A stretch of 64,000 nucleotides of DNA from Blastopirellula marina. GTDB lineage: Bacteria > Planctomycetota > Planctomycetia > Pirellulales > Pirellulaceae. Location: NCBI RefSeq assembly GCF_002967765.1, contig NZ_PUHY01000005.1, forward strand, positions 124,001 to 188,000, written 5' to 3'. Position 1 is the first letter of the stretch, and each line of letters begins with the position of its first letter. Both the position numbers and the translations under genes were made by a program. Positions 34,933-45,094 of this stretch are shown one piece after another. The notes beneath the pieces were generated by a model. That model made no database searches, was not told the DNA's origin, and was given only the letters and a program-made list of their open reading frames with translations.

Positions 34933-35130
34933 CTAGTCTTGAACCAACAGCTTTTCTTTCAAGGAGCGGCGTTCCGCACGCAGACGGGCTCGGCGCTTCA
35001 AGTCGCTCGGCTTTTCGTAATACTTGCGACGACGCATCTCTTTCTTGAGACCGCTACGCATGACCAACTTACCAAACCGACGAACTGCTTCTTGAATCGA
35101 TTCCCTGTCGCGAACGAGTACCTTAACCAT
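34933..35130 (-). CDS. rpsU: 30S ribosomal protein S21
   Basis: A 65-residue basic protein, [19 protein letters not shown] followed by [21 protein letters not shown], the standard bS21 pattern. S21 binds near the anti-Shine-Dalgarno end of 16S rRNA and helps initiation. The gene is monocistronic here. The 262-base region upstream (35131-35392) should hold its promoter; no leader structure was recognised. Confidence 0.95.
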   Translation of the reverse strand: MVKVLVRDRESIQEAVRRFGKLVMRSGLKKEMRRRKYYEKPSDLKRRARLRAERRSLKEKLLVQD

Positions 35131-35392
35131 TGGTTACCTAAAGACTTCCTTATGGATTGATAGTTCGGCGTGCAGCCCAGGCCGCCGGAAAAAATCGTGT
35201 ATTGAAAAACGCGCGTCACACAGGACGCTGCATGAACTTAAAGGCAAGCAGGTAATATACCGCCCGGGCCAGCGGTGCATCTAGTCCATTTAGGAAAAAT
35301 CGCCCCCAGGAATGGCCTTTCTTGGGTAAACTTTGGTCAAAATGGGCTAAATGCGTTGATTTTGGGCCGGTTTTTCCCCCTACGGCAGGCCG

Positions 35393-36880
35393 TTAGTCGA
35401 ATAGTTGGCCCTCGGCATACTCTTTGATGTATCCCTTCAAGCTTAGTTTTCGCATCGCACTGTCGCTGGTCATGTAGCGGATCTTACCGAAGATCTCCCG
35501 TTCCGGGCCCCAGGCTCGATCGTAACGACCAAGACACCAAAAAATGCCGCTGTAACTGTTGGGATTGCGGCCGTCGAGGGCGTACTTATTGTTCAAGTGG
35601 ATCATCACCTTCGCGGCGTATTGCGGCGTGTTGGTCCAGTGTAGGATCTTTTTGCCCCATAGCATCCGCAAATAATTGTGAATGCGTCCATCTCGCACTA
35701 ATTGCCTTTGTGCAGCATTCCAGAGAGGGTCGTGTGTCTTCGCGTGCTCGAACTCCTCGAGCGTGTATACATGCTCACGCTCGTCTTCTTTATGCTCTTC
35801 CAAGGTTTGCCGTGCCCAATCCGGCAGCGAGCGGTATTGGTCGTAGTCACCACGCAGGTGGCACATGTTGTAACCCAGTTCTCGCCAGGTGATGATCTCG
35901 TCGAGGAACGATTCGGCTCCGTCGCTCATGTTCCACCAGCCATCGCGAGAGCCGGTCACTTTTTCACTCAGCTGTGAAGGCTCCCATTTTTCTTGTTGGG
36001 TTAACTCGTGGAAGACTTCGTGAACCGAAAGATGACCGAAATGAAGATAGGGCGACAACTGGCTGACGCATTCGCTTTCGACGTCGTTGCGCTGCTCTGC
36101 GTATCGCTTGAGCCCTTCTTGCAGGAACCACTTCATTTGCTTTCGCGCAGCCTTCGCACCACCCATGGTTTCTACGGCAGGTACCTCGTGATCGATTGGC
36201 AATTCGGCGATGAATTTGCTCGGATCTTCTAATGTATCAGTGTCGATGGCAGGCCATTTCTTCTGAATGTCCGCAATCAGTTTGTTGTCGGCGGCCGGGA
36301 ACGACTTGCCTGAGAGTGGATTTGCCTTTGGGGCATTCTCCAAATGTTTAGGGAGTTCTTTTTGCAGGAAGCGTCGAAAGCTATGTGCCCGAGGAAAGTC
36401 GCGATCGGCTGCCCGCATCGGTAAGAGGCCATTGCCGTCGATCGCTTCGAGTTTGACCTTTAGCTTCTTACCAACTGCTTCGACCATCCTCGGCAGGAAG
36501 AAGCAAGGGAAGTCGTCGGTCACCACAACGCAAGCGTCATCAGCGAGTGATTTCAACAGGCCTTTCGCTGCATCTTTCTTCGGCTCGACATAGGGATAGT
36601 AGATGACGGGGGCATCGGACATCGCAGCTCGGTTGTCACGCATCCCTTGCAACACAAAGGTATGCAAACGATCGCTGGCCCACTCGTAACCGACACGCAG
36701 CGCCTCGAAAATCACCAACGGTCGCTTCAACCTCTCCGCCCACCACGCGGCCCTTTGAAGCGAAAAATTCCAGTCGGTACGCCGATTGGCGATCATCCAA
36801 TACAAGATGTACTTGCCGTCGTCACAGACTTCGGCTTGATTGATCTCGCGGATGCGAAGTTGCCACAACTCGGCCGACAT
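35393..36880 (-). CDS. phr: Class II deoxyribodipyrimidine photolyase
   Basis: A 495-residue FAD enzyme that repairs cyclobutane pyrimidine dimers with blue light. The C-terminal half carries the class II core: YLRMLWGKKILHW, LNNKYALDGRNPNSY, FWCLGRYDRAWG and FGKIRYMTSDSAMRKL. The N-terminal domain (YWMIANRRTDWNFSLQRA) is the antenna-binding alpha/beta part. It is a single gene, consistent with exposure to light in surface waters. Confidence 0.93.
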   Translation of the reverse strand: MSAELWQLRIREINQAEVCDDGKYILYWMIANRRTDWNFSLQRAAWWAERLKRPLVIFEALRVGYEWASDRLHTFVLQGMRDNRAAMSDAPVIYYPYVEPKKDAAKGLLKSLADDACVVVTDDFPCFFLPRMVEAVGKKLKVKLEAIDGNGLLPMRAADRDFPRAHSFRRFLQKELPKHLENAPKANPLSGKSFPAADNKLIADIQKKWPAIDTDTLEDPSKFIAELPIDHEVPAVETMGGAKAARKQMKWFLQEGLKRYAEQRNDVESECVSQLSPYLHFGHLSVHEVFHELTQQEKWEPSQLSEKVTGSRDGWWNMSDGAESFLDEIITWRELGYNMCHLRGDYDQYRSLPDWARQTLEEHKEDEREHVYTLEEFEHAKTHDPLWNAAQRQLVRDGRIHNYLRMLWGKKILHWTNTPQYAAKVMIHLNNKYALDGRNPNSYSGIFWCLGRYDRAWGPEREIFGKIRYMTSDSAMRKLSLKGYIKEYAEGQLFD

Positions 36881-37077
36881 GATGGATTCCTTTTCCAGGG
36901 GATTTTAATCAAAGGATTAACTGATATAAACCGCAACAATCCCGAGGGGGTTAACTGCGAGTCGCTGGAATATCGACCGAATTTCTGAAAAACGCTGGAA
37001 AAAAGGTTCGACGGTTGTTAATTTGCCCTCACCTCGCGAAAACCTCGCTTTACTCCTCCAAATGATGGCCGCGAATC

Positions 37078-38235
37078 ATGATGCTCTTCCTGAAAATTGT
37101 CGCTGGTTTCTTCATCGCCTTTGTACTGTTGCTGGTCGTCGGCTTCTTTTTCATTCGCTGGAAGTTTCGTCGCTGGATTGATAAGTTTGCCGATGCTTTG
37201 AAAGAGGCAGCCGCAGGCGGTGTTCCTCCGTTCCGCATTCACCTCCGGAAGCGAGAGCGAGATGAGGAGGAGGACGAAGATGATTGGCTGGACGATGAAA
37301 ACATCGAGGCCTTCAAGGCGCGATCTGCTGAATTCGAGAGCCTTGGCTTTACTAAGCTCGAGGATTACCACGTCGACGAGATCATGACCCAAATGCGGGT
37401 CTTCGTGGACGAGAAAACATGCACTTACGGCATTGTCTACAGTCATCCGCTGATCAAAGTCTGGTGTGATGTGGTCCGGAAGTATGAGGATGGAACAGGC
37501 TGGACGTTCGGAACGACCAAATACCACGGCATGGACATTCATCCAAAATCGACGCACCGATTCTTTCCTGACGAATCTTTGACCGAAGTGGTGACCAAGT
37601 TCAAAGAGGAAGCTCCCAGAGAAGACGCGATCCTCGCCACTAAGGAGGATTTTCCTGCCCTGTTCGAAAAGGCCTACGCCGAGGAAATGGATTGGCGAAT
37701 CTCACGCGATGGACCTACGGAAGAAGAGATCCGTCGGATTGCCCAAATGAACGATGACGAGTGCACTGACGAACAAGTCCAACAGATTCAAACGCAATGG
37801 CGTATGGCGATCTCAGAGTTTCAGAAGGAACGCGTTCTCAAGCGATATCGCAAATCAGCCGAGCTCAACTCGTTTCAATGGGACCATCTCCAGAATTACG
37901 GTGTCGTCGTACACGACAAGATGCGGGCCGAAGAGTTGCTGGAAATCTTCGACGAGGAGTACTACCCGACCTCACCTGGCGAATCGGATGACGAGGACCT
38001 CGACGAGGAAGAACTTGAAATGCGGGCCGAGTGGGAAAAGCGTCTGCGTGAGTTGCGAGCCGCCTTGCAGCAGGGACCTCCACAACAGGTGTTCCGTAAC
38101 TTGGTCGAAATCGGCAATGGGGAGTCTACCGACCAATGGGAATTCCAGTCCTCCGTCACGGAACCGATCGCTGCTGATATCTGGATTCGAACTTACGGCG
38201 ACGAAGATTCGGATGCCTGGGACGACGACGAGTAA
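37078..38235 (+). CDS. Membrane-anchored acidic protein of unknown function
   Basis: A 385-residue protein with one N-terminal helix (LKIVAGFFIAFVLLLVVGFFF), then a cytoplasmic basic stretch, a very acidic run (RERDEEEDEDDWLDDE) and a mixed domain in which FTKLEDYHVDEIMTQMRVFVDE is prominent. A second acidic segment (SDDEDLDEEELEM) lies near residue 305, and it ends EDSDAWDDDE. No family recognised. It is convergent with the epimerase gene, with a 9-base gap. Confidence 0.7.
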   Translation: MMLFLKIVAGFFIAFVLLLVVGFFFIRWKFRRWIDKFADALKEAAAGGVPPFRIHLRKRERDEEEDEDDWLDDENIEAFKARSAEFESLGFTKLEDYHVDEIMTQMRVFVDEKTCTYGIVYSHPLIKVWCDVVRKYEDGTGWTFGTTKYHGMDIHPKSTHRFFPDESLTEVVTKFKEEAPREDAILATKEDFPALFEKAYAEEMDWRISRDGPTEEEIRRIAQMNDDECTDEQVQQIQTQWRMAISEFQKERVLKRYRKSAELNSFQWDHLQNYGVVVHDKMRAEELLEIFDEEYYPTSPGESDDEDLDEEELEMRAEWEKRLRELRAALQQGPPQQVFRNLVEIGNGESTDQWEFQSSVTEPIAADIWIRTYGDEDSDAWDDDE

Positions 38236-38244
38236 TGGTGCACA

Positions 38245-39612
38245 CTACAGCCTACCGAGGATTCGTCGCAAGCAACGTTCTAGCTGGGGATCGCGGAAGT
38301 GGTAGTCGCTTGTTTCGAGGACTGTCGGTTCCATGCGGCAACTGGCAAGGAGGAGATCGTCTGCCATTTCTCCGAGCAGCAAATGAAGAGCGAATTCTGG
38401 AACGGGGAATGGCGTAGGACGCGATAGCACTTTGCCTAGGATCTGGGTGAACTCGCAATTGGTGACTGGTTTGGGAGAACTGAGATTCACTGGGCCGTGG
38501 ATTGAATCGTTCATTAAAATGTGATGCAATCCGCCAATCACGTCGTCGAGCGAAATCCAACTCCAATACTGTTTGCCGCTACCAACACGGCCGCCGACAG
38601 CAAACTTGAACGGGGTCAGCATCTGCGCGAGGGCTCCACCCTTCGGGCTGAGCACCATGCCCAGCCGTGCGTGAGCGACACGAATACCCGCGTCGCGGGC
38701 TGGATTGGCCGCCGCTTCCCACTCTTGACAAACATCCGGGAGAAAGCCCTCCCCTGCCGGCGAATTCTCTGTGAGGATCTCATCGCCACGGTCGCCGTAG
38801 AACCCCATCGCGGAAGCACAGACCAACGCCTTGGGCGGGTTTTGAAGTTTCGCCAGCGTCTCACTCAGTAGTTTTGTTCCTTCTATGCGAGATTGGCGGA
38901 TCGCTTGTTTCTTGCTGTCCGTCCATCGCCCCACGATGCTTTCGCCTGCCAAATGGATGACCGCATCGATCCCTTCCAGAGCAGCGACGTCGATTTCATG
39001 ATTTTTGATGTCCCAGCGAATGGTGTTCGGGCCGTCGCTTCGCGAAACCTTGACCACTTCATGGCCGCCAGTGGAAAGAAACGGAGCGAGTTGGGAACCG
39101 ACCAGCCCGGACGCACCGGTGATGGCAATCTTCATGGTGGGATGTTCCTGGTACTTTGCGTGCGCCATCAAATCGAAGGTGGTTGTGTCGTGGCGATAGC
39201 GAAACATTTGCAGCAACATCTGTTCCACTTGCGATTTCCCGAAACGCTCGCCTAGTGATCCCCCGGGAATTCGGTAGTCGACTTCGTCTTCCAACACGCA
39301 ATGATCGCCGTCGACCGGTGAGAAGCGGTGCGTATGTTCCCAGCGAGCGAATGGGCCGGAAACCTGGCGATCGCGGAAATAATCGTTGTGGTGTAGTTCG
39401 GTGTGTTCGGCGACCCAGTTGATCGGAATGCCGCCCAATCGCATTCGCATAACAACACGACTACCAGGTTCAATGGAATTGGCACGCTTGAGGATTCGCA
39501 CGTTCTCCCAAGGCGGAATGAGCCTATCAAGCGCCCCTGGACGCTCGTGCCAGCGAAAAGCCTGATCGACGGTCACCGGAATTTTGCTGCGAAATGTAAA
39601 CATGCCAATCAT
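38245..39612 (-). CDS. SRPBCC domain fused to TIGR01777 NAD-dependent epimerase
   Basis: A 455-residue fusion. Residues 1-150 are a START/SRPBCC ligand-binding domain (FRSKIPVTVDQAFRWHERPGAL...). From about residue 160 an SDR Rossmann domain begins (MKIAITGASGLVGSQLAPFL) with the family hallmarks IHLAGESIVGRW, ASAMGFYGDRG and YWSWISLDDVI. The TIGR01777 family (YfcH) is of unknown substrate, and this fusion recurs in several phyla. The gene is single and convergent with the acidic membrane protein. Confidence 0.88.
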   Translation of the reverse strand: MIGMFTFRSKIPVTVDQAFRWHERPGALDRLIPPWENVRILKRANSIEPGSRVVMRMRLGGIPINWVAEHTELHHNDYFRDRQVSGPFARWEHTHRFSPVDGDHCVLEDEVDYRIPGGSLGERFGKSQVEQMLLQMFRYRHDTTTFDLMAHAKYQEHPTMKIAITGASGLVGSQLAPFLSTGGHEVVKVSRSDGPNTIRWDIKNHEIDVAALEGIDAVIHLAGESIVGRWTDSKKQAIRQSRIEGTKLLSETLAKLQNPPKALVCASAMGFYGDRGDEILTENSPAGEGFLPDVCQEWEAAANPARDAGIRVAHARLGMVLSPKGGALAQMLTPFKFAVGGRVGSGKQYWSWISLDDVIGGLHHILMNDSIHGPVNLSSPKPVTNCEFTQILGKVLSRPTPFPVPEFALHLLLGEMADDLLLASCRMEPTVLETSDYHFRDPQLERCLRRILGRL

Positions 39613-39698
39613 TCCCCAAAAAGTCCTCCACTCGGCTTCAACCGCTTGGATGAAGGGGCTTTAACACCTGAATTCTACCCGGCGGCGGGGGTTATCAC

Positions 39699-39733
39699 AA
39701 AAAAAAGGCCCCGACCGTAAGTGGTGGGGCCTT
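39699..39733 (-). terminator. Intrinsic terminator of the isocitrate dehydrogenase-type gene
   Basis: AAGGCCCC-ACC pairs with GGT-GGGGCCTT (39705-39733, one bulge). The A-run at 39699-39706 gives a U-run on the minus strand, 33 bases past the stop. Confidence 0.88.
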
Positions 39734-39766
39734 GTGAATTTAGGAACGAAATAGCTACTTCGTGGC

Positions 39767-40780
39767 TCAGACCGAGACGCTATCAAGCTTGGCGATGATG
39801 GCATCGGCGAATTCCGTCGTCGAGGCGGTACCCTTCATGTCGCCGGTCAGAGTCTTTCCTTCCTCAAGCACGCTGAATAGCGATGCCTCGATCTTCTTGG
39901 CGGCCTCAGTCTCGCCCATGTGTTTCAGCATCATCGTGCCGCTTAGCAGCAGCGCGGTTGGATTCGCAAGGTTTTTGCCTGCAATGTCAGGAGCCGTGCC
40001 ATGAACGGCCTCGAACACGGCGGCGTCTTCTCCTAGGTTACCGCTCGGCGTAACTCCCAGTCCGCCAACTAAACCGCTGGCCAAGTCCGAGAGGATGTCA
40101 CCGAACAGGTTTTCCATGACCAGCACGTCGAATTGATGTGGGTTCATCACCATCTTCATCGCGGCCGCATCCACAATGCACTCGTCGTACTCGACATCGG
40201 GGTAATCCTGGGCGACTTCGCCGCAAGTCTTCAGAAAGAGCCCATCGCTCAGCTTCAGAATATTGGCCTTATGGATACAGGTCACTTTCTTACGGCCCAG
40301 GCTACGTGCGGTCTCAAAGGCAAACTTGGCGATTCGCCGCGAACCCGTTTCAGTGACGACCCGTAAACTCTCGACTACGCCTGGAACGACGGTATGTTCC
40401 AGACCACTGTAGAGGCCTTCGGTGTTCTCGCGAACGACAATCAAGTCGACGTCCTCGAATGGAGCGGGCACCCCTTTCAGCGTCTTAGCAGGGCGGTAGT
40501 TCGCGTACAGTTGCAGTTCTTTTCGCAGCGATACATTTACGCTACGGAAACCCGTTCCACTGGCGGTCGCCAAGGGGCCTTTGAGGGCCAATTTGGTTTG
40601 ACGAATGTTGTCGAGTGTTTCCTGAGGAAGCGGATCGCCGTGCTTCTCGTAAGAGCTCAGCCCGGCAGCGCAGGGAATCCATTCGATACCGACGCCCGCT
40701 GCCGCGATGATCTCGCGTACGGCGTTGGTTATTTCTGGTCCGATGCCATCTCCGGAAAGCAGGCAAACCTGATGTGTCAT
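39767..40780 (-). CDS. NAD-type isocitrate/3-isopropylmalate dehydrogenase family enzyme
   Basis: A 337-residue oxidative decarboxylase. Hallmarks: [52 protein letters not shown] and the metal-binding [20 protein letters not shown]. Ser-Val-Asn-Val-Ser before [10 protein letters not shown], together with ENTEGLYSG, favours NAD-isocitrate dehydrogenase over LeuB, so it probably serves the citric acid cycle. GGAG lies 7 bases before ATG 40780; the 62 codons upstream are out of family. Confidence 0.87.
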   Translation of the reverse strand: MTHQVCLLSGDGIGPEITNAVREIIAAAGVGIEWIPCAAGLSSYEKHGDPLPQETLDNIRQTKLALKGPLATASGTGFRSVNVSLRKELQLYANYRPAKTLKGVPAPFEDVDLIVVRENTEGLYSGLEHTVVPGVVESLRVVTETGSRRIAKFAFETARSLGRKKVTCIHKANILKLSDGLFLKTCGEVAQDYPDVEYDECIVDAAAMKMVMNPHQFDVLVMENLFGDILSDLASGLVGGLGVTPSGNLGEDAAVFEAVHGTAPDIAGKNLANPTALLLSGTMMLKHMGETEAAKKIEASLFSVLEEGKTLTGDMKGTASTTEFADAIIAKLDSVSV

Positions 40781-41109
40781 GAAATTACTCCAAGATGTTC
40801 CGAGGATGGATGGATCGACGCGCCAGTAAGAAACGTGAATCGAAATTACTGGTCGCGTTGTAAGCCGCTTCTCCCATTTAAGATAGGGAGCCTGCTCGGG
40901 AAGTCGAGGCCATGTTTGGAAGCTTCCTCGGCGAGTTGTAAAGTGGCGAATCGAAACGTTTGGCAATACGCCCCAAGGTGAAGCATTGCGGCACCGCGAT
41001 TACCGTTACGCCTCCTTGGCGATTTCCAATGGAAACTAAAAAACTTCTCACCAACACGAAGCAGGTCTCGTGAACGCCTGCCAAGCAATCCCATGCGATT
41101 CGGCTGATT
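40781..41109. other. Intergenic region with no gene
   Basis: These 329 bases lie between two minus-strand genes and should hold the promoter of the dehydrogenase gene and the end of the SixA transcript's upstream neighbour. No ORF with coding character, hairpin with U-run, repeat or RNA was recognised. Confidence 0.4.
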
Positions 41110-41604
41110 TCACTCGGCGAGTTCTTTGGGGCGTAGGATGGTGACGAACTGCCACGACTGATTGGCGTGCAGCAAGTTGCGCCAATCCGAAGTTTCGTTT
41201 TGGAATAACGCGGCGTTGGCGGTTGTCATGCGTAAGTTTTGATTCGACAATTGACTAACCGCTAATTCCCAACCAGGATTGTGACCGATGATCAAGGAAG
41301 TCTGGCAATCTTCCGGCAAGTTTTCGATCGCAGCCTGGATGTCGGCGGGCGATCCATGATAAAGAGATTTCGAGGAAACCACCTGGCGAACATCGGAGAA
41401 GGTGCTTGCCATCAACTCCCAGGTTTGGGTGGTTCTCAGGGCCGCCGAGTGAACCACAATATCGGGGTTCCAACCTAGACTGGCGATGGCCGCAGCAATG
41501 CGTGGGGCGTCGCGCAACCCTCGGCGATTTAAGGGGCGATCAAAATCGGCTACATCATCTTCCCAAGAACTCTTGGCGTGCCGCATCAGGATCATTCGTT
41601 TCAT
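41110..41604 (-). CDS. sixA: SixA-type phosphohistidine phosphatase
   Basis: Encodes 164 residues starting MKRMILMRHAKSSWEDD. The RHAKSSW motif carries the catalytic His-Arg of the histidine phosphatase superfamily, with the later VVHSAALRTTQTWEL and IIGHNPGWE completing the active site. SixA removes phosphate from His in phosphorelays and PTS proteins. It is divergent from the Ppx/GppA-CHAD pair (179-base shared control region), an association seen in polyphosphate loci. Confidence 0.87.
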   Translation of the reverse strand: MKRMILMRHAKSSWEDDVADFDRPLNRRGLRDAPRIAAAIASLGWNPDIVVHSAALRTTQTWELMASTFSDVRQVVSSKSLYHGSPADIQAAIENLPEDCQTSLIIGHNPGWELAVSQLSNQNLRMTTANAALFQNETSDWRNLLHANQSWQFVTILRPKELAE

Positions 41605-41783
41605 GCGTGGGACTTTCTGGTCTTGATTGGGCCGGCTTGCCGGGAAGCGATAGGTCAGCGACCTTGTGTAGTTCCCATCACGAAACATTCGCGATGTCAG
41701 CCAGCCCGATCCTTTATTGTGCCCCTTTGTATCGCCTAGGGGTATGTGCCCCGTCGAACTTTTGACGCGAGGATGGAATCAAC

Positions 41784-43427
41784 ATGAGTCAGCACCCTTC
41801 TGAAGCAACGACCGAATCTTTGGGAACCCCGCAAGAAAGCGGTGACGAGCAAGCTCGCGTTGCTGCGATTGATATCGGATCAAACAGCATGCGGTTAGTC
41901 GTCGCGCAGATTTTGCCCGGCTTCGACTACCGAGTGTTGGACGAAGAACGTGAGTCGACCCGCCTTGCTCACAGCTTGGCAGTTAATGGAAAACTTGATG
42001 AAGGGGCGATCGAACTTTCGCTCGCGGCTCTGAGGCGTTTCAAAAAAATTGCCGAAGGATTTGGTGTTTACGACATTCGTACGATTGCCACGTGTGCGGT
42101 GCGGGAAGCGAGCAACGGGGAAGAGTTTTGCCGTCGTGCCCAGGAGGAAGAGGGCATCCAGATCGAAGTCATTTCTTCGGAGATGGAAGGCCAACTGGCG
42201 TTCAAGAGCGTTGCCCAAGCGTTTGACATTCGTGATATGAACGTCGCGATCGCCGACATCGGCGGCGGGAGCACGGAAGTCGTGTATGCTTGCGGCGGTC
42301 ACGTCGAAGAGATCTTTCCGACCCATCTGGGTTGTGTGCGAGTGACTGAAGAGTTCGGTATTAATGACGAGCTTTTCACTACGCCCGACAGCTTGAAGCG
42401 GCTGATTACCGGAATCGATAAGGAACTAAAACCGCTGGTGAAGAAGCGACCGTTCGTGCCGCAGGTATTGTTCGGTACCGGCGGGACCTTCACCACGTTG
42501 GCCAGCATGTTGATGATGCAGCGTGGGGAAGTCGGCCAAGTAGAATGGGGTTATCGTGTCCATCGAGCGGACGTGAGTCACATGCTCGATCAACTCAGCA
42601 AAATGACACTTAAGCAGCGTAAGTCCCTGCCTGGGCTAAGTGCTGATCGAGCCGATATTATTGTGGCCGGTATCGCGATTATCGATCGCTTAATGCATCG
42701 AATGGACGTCAACATGTTGCGGATTCACGATCGAGGTATCCGCGACGGTTTGATGCTCTCGATGATCGAGGATCTTCAGCCGGGATTGGGAACGGAAAAA
42801 GCAGCCGCTGAGGAACTGCGTCGACTCGAGGCGATGGAAGCATTCTCGCGTAGCTGCGGCGTCGACATGATCCATACCCGGCATGTGGCGAACCTGGCAG
42901 TGAAGTTGTTTCAGCAACTTGCCCCTATTTTTGATCTCAAAGAATCGGACGACGAGACGATCTTTGCCTCGGCTATGTTGCAGGACGTCGGATACCTGAT
43001 CAACTACGAAAAGCACCATAAGCACAGCTATAGCTTAATCTTGAATAGCCAACTCCCCGGTTTTTCGCGGCATGCGTTGGAAATTGTGGCCAACGTCGCT
43101 CGGTACCATCGTGGAGCAAATCCGAAAAAGAAGCATGGAAACTTCACCCGTTTGAGCGACAATGATCAGTTACGAGTGAAGCAATTGGCCGCCATCCTGC
43201 GAATTGCCGGGGCGCTCGATCGGAGCCATCGGCAGCAGGTTTCCAAGGTGGAGGTAGTTGCTCACCCAGATCATATCTTTGTGACGGTCGAGGCCACCGG
43301 CGATCCAGAAGTCGATTTGTGGGCGGCCCGATCGCGAACCGAGCTATTCGGCAAGGCATTCGATACGGATATCCGTTTCGGACTTCGCCGCCCAGCAGCG
43401 AGTAGCGTATCCAGCGAACTGAGTTGA
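41784..43427 (+). CDS. ppx: Exopolyphosphatase/guanosine pentaphosphatase with HD-like domain
   Basis: A 547-residue protein. The ASKHA phosphatase domain (AAIDIGSNSMRLVV, IATCAVREASNGEEF, VAIADIGGGSTEVV, VLFGTGGTFTTLA) covers about residues 25-330. The C-terminal HD-like domain follows (RHVANLAVKLFQQL, then MLQDVGYLINYEKHHKHSY). The usual HD pair is QD here, so metal binding at that site may be lost, though the following HHKH is kept. It hydrolyses polyphosphate or pppGpp. The stop overlaps the leader of the CHAD gene by a few bases, so they form an operon. Confidence 0.9.
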   Translation: MSQHPSEATTESLGTPQESGDEQARVAAIDIGSNSMRLVVAQILPGFDYRVLDEERESTRLAHSLAVNGKLDEGAIELSLAALRRFKKIAEGFGVYDIRTIATCAVREASNGEEFCRRAQEEEGIQIEVISSEMEGQLAFKSVAQAFDIRDMNVAIADIGGGSTEVVYACGGHVEEIFPTHLGCVRVTEEFGINDELFTTPDSLKRLITGIDKELKPLVKKRPFVPQVLFGTGGTFTTLASMLMMQRGEVGQVEWGYRVHRADVSHMLDQLSKMTLKQRKSLPGLSADRADIIVAGIAIIDRLMHRMDVNMLRIHDRGIRDGLMLSMIEDLQPGLGTEKAAAEELRRLEAMEAFSRSCGVDMIHTRHVANLAVKLFQQLAPIFDLKESDDETIFASAMLQDVGYLINYEKHHKHSYSLILNSQLPGFSRHALEIVANVARYHRGANPKKKHGNFTRLSDNDQLRVKQLAAILRIAGALDRSHRQQVSKVEVVAHPDHIFVTVEATGDPEVDLWAARSRTELFGKAFDTDIRFGLRRPAASSVSSELS

Positions 43428-43432
43428 TTTCC

Positions 43433-44374
43433 ATGTCAAAGAACGGCAAGTGGTTGGGAGACGTTGAGCCAGGGCATTCCATTTCGGATGTCGCGCGCGA
43501 AGCGATTTCGACCCGGTCTTCGAGGATGCTCGAGATCCTGCCGTTGGCGGCTAAGAAATGGAAGGACGATGTCGAGTACGTCCATCATCTAAGAACGTGG
43601 TCGCGGCGGACGCAATCGGCACTCCAATTGTTCGCATCGCTTCTTCCGATGAAGCGTTCGACTAGTTTGCGGAAGGCAACGCAACATCTCCGAAAAGCGG
43701 GCGGCAGTGCCCGCGACCTGGATGTTTTCATCAAGCGAATTCGCAAGTCGAAGTTCGATTTTAAGGATGGAGAACGGGAGGAAGTCTTGGGCTTCCTCAG
43801 CAAGCTGCGTAAACGAGCCCAAGCGAAGATTGTGGAAGCGAATCATTGGGCGGAAGATGAGCAACTAGCGAAGAAGTTTCAGAAGCTGGTGAAACATATT
43901 CGGTGGCGTGAAGTGGCGGATGAGGAGTCGGTGGAAACGATTGCTCCCACATTACTCGAGCCGATGCTGGTCCGATTCTTCCATTTTTCGCAACAGTTGA
44001 ACGAATCGCCGGAGTCGCTCCATCAAATGCGTATCGAGGGTAAGAAGGCTCGCTACGCCATGGAACTGGTCGAAGGTGGTTTTCCCCCAAGCTTCCGTAA
44101 GGAACTGTACCCCGCATTTGAGGAGGTGCAATCAAGACTGGGCGTGATCAACGATCATCACACAGCGATCGAAAAGATCCGTGGGTGGCAGGCTGAAACA
44201 TCAGCCAAGAAATTTCCCGACGCGCTCTTGCGGATGGTTAAACAAGAGCAGGCTCAGTTCGACTGCAAAGCAGACGCATTTCGAGAATGGTGGACCCACG
44301 AGCGTGCTATGGAACTAAAGCACCTCTTCGATCGCTACTTGGGTGGCCTCGGGATGCCGGTTGCCGAAGCGTAG
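43433..44374 (+). CDS. CHAD domain protein
   Basis: A 313-residue helical protein with conserved His and Lys/Arg clusters (DDVEYVHHLRTWSRRTQSAL; LHQMRIEGKKARYAMELV). CHAD domains bind polyphosphate through these basic helices. ATG 43433 lies 6 bases after the ppx stop, so it is cotranscribed and probably acts on the same polymer. No polyphosphate kinase gene is in the window. Confidence 0.9.
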   Translation: MSKNGKWLGDVEPGHSISDVAREAISTRSSRMLEILPLAAKKWKDDVEYVHHLRTWSRRTQSALQLFASLLPMKRSTSLRKATQHLRKAGGSARDLDVFIKRIRKSKFDFKDGEREEVLGFLSKLRKRAQAKIVEANHWAEDEQLAKKFQKLVKHIRWREVADEESVETIAPTLLEPMLVRFFHFSQQLNESPESLHQMRIEGKKARYAMELVEGGFPPSFRKELYPAFEEVQSRLGVINDHHTAIEKIRGWQAETSAKKFPDALLRMVKQEQAQFDCKADAFREWWTHERAMELKHLFDRYLGGLGMPVAEA

Positions 44375-44396
44375 TTCACAAAACACAATCGCCAAA

Positions 44397-44966
44397 TCAG
44401 GTTGGCGGATTTTCACGAACCAGCTGGCTGATCTGCTTGAACTCAGGCGTGCCCGCGACTCGGCACCACTCGAACAGCACGGCTTCAGTGGTTGTTAGCG
44501 TGACTCCGCTCGATTCCATGCGGCGCAAAGCAATCCGTTTATCTTGTCGGAATCGCGAGCCAATCGCGTCTACCACAAGCAAAACATCGTAACCGAGCGC
44601 CACGAGATCGAGCGCCGTTTGTTGCACGCAGACGTGAGCCTCGATGCCAGCAATCAAAATCTTCGGCCGCTGCAATTTTGCTAGCTGATCTGAAAGGCAA
44701 GCGCAGCTACTGAACTCGAGTTTCTCGGGTAGCGTTCCCATTCGCTCGGCCAGTTCCGGCACCGTCGATCCCAGTCCTTTCGGATACTGCTCGGTTCCGA
44801 GTACGGGCACTTTGAGGATCGCCGCCCCATCCAATAGACGCCTCGTGTTCCACAAGACAGGTCCGCAAGTGTCGATCGAAGGAAGGAGCTTTTCCTGCAT
44901 GTCGATGACCAATAGGGCCGTGTTCAACGGGGTCATCAGCAGCGGATTATTCATTGGGTCGGGCAT
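44397..44966 (-). CDS. Isochorismatase-family cysteine hydrolase
   Basis: A 189-residue protein with the catalytic triad of the family: Asp in LLVIDMQEKLL, Lys in LPEKLEF and Cys in GIEAHVCVQQTAL. It is closest in style to YcaC-like hydrolases. Substrate unknown. It is convergent with the CHAD gene with a 22-base gap. Confidence 0.87.
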   Translation of the reverse strand: MPDPMNNPLLMTPLNTALLVIDMQEKLLPSIDTCGPVLWNTRRLLDGAAILKVPVLGTEQYPKGLGSTVPELAERMGTLPEKLEFSSCACLSDQLAKLQRPKILIAGIEAHVCVQQTALDLVALGYDVLLVVDAIGSRFRQDKRIALRRMESSGVTLTTTEAVLFEWCRVAGTPEFKQISQLVRENPPT

Positions 44967-45094
44967 GATAGGTAACGCAAGACAAACGTGAGTTGTGAGA
45001 TGCTCCTAGCCGCTGAGCCCATTTTGCGACACAATACACGGCGAAGACATCAACTCGTAATTGTTATCGAAATCACGCACGCGAGGCATCCCGC

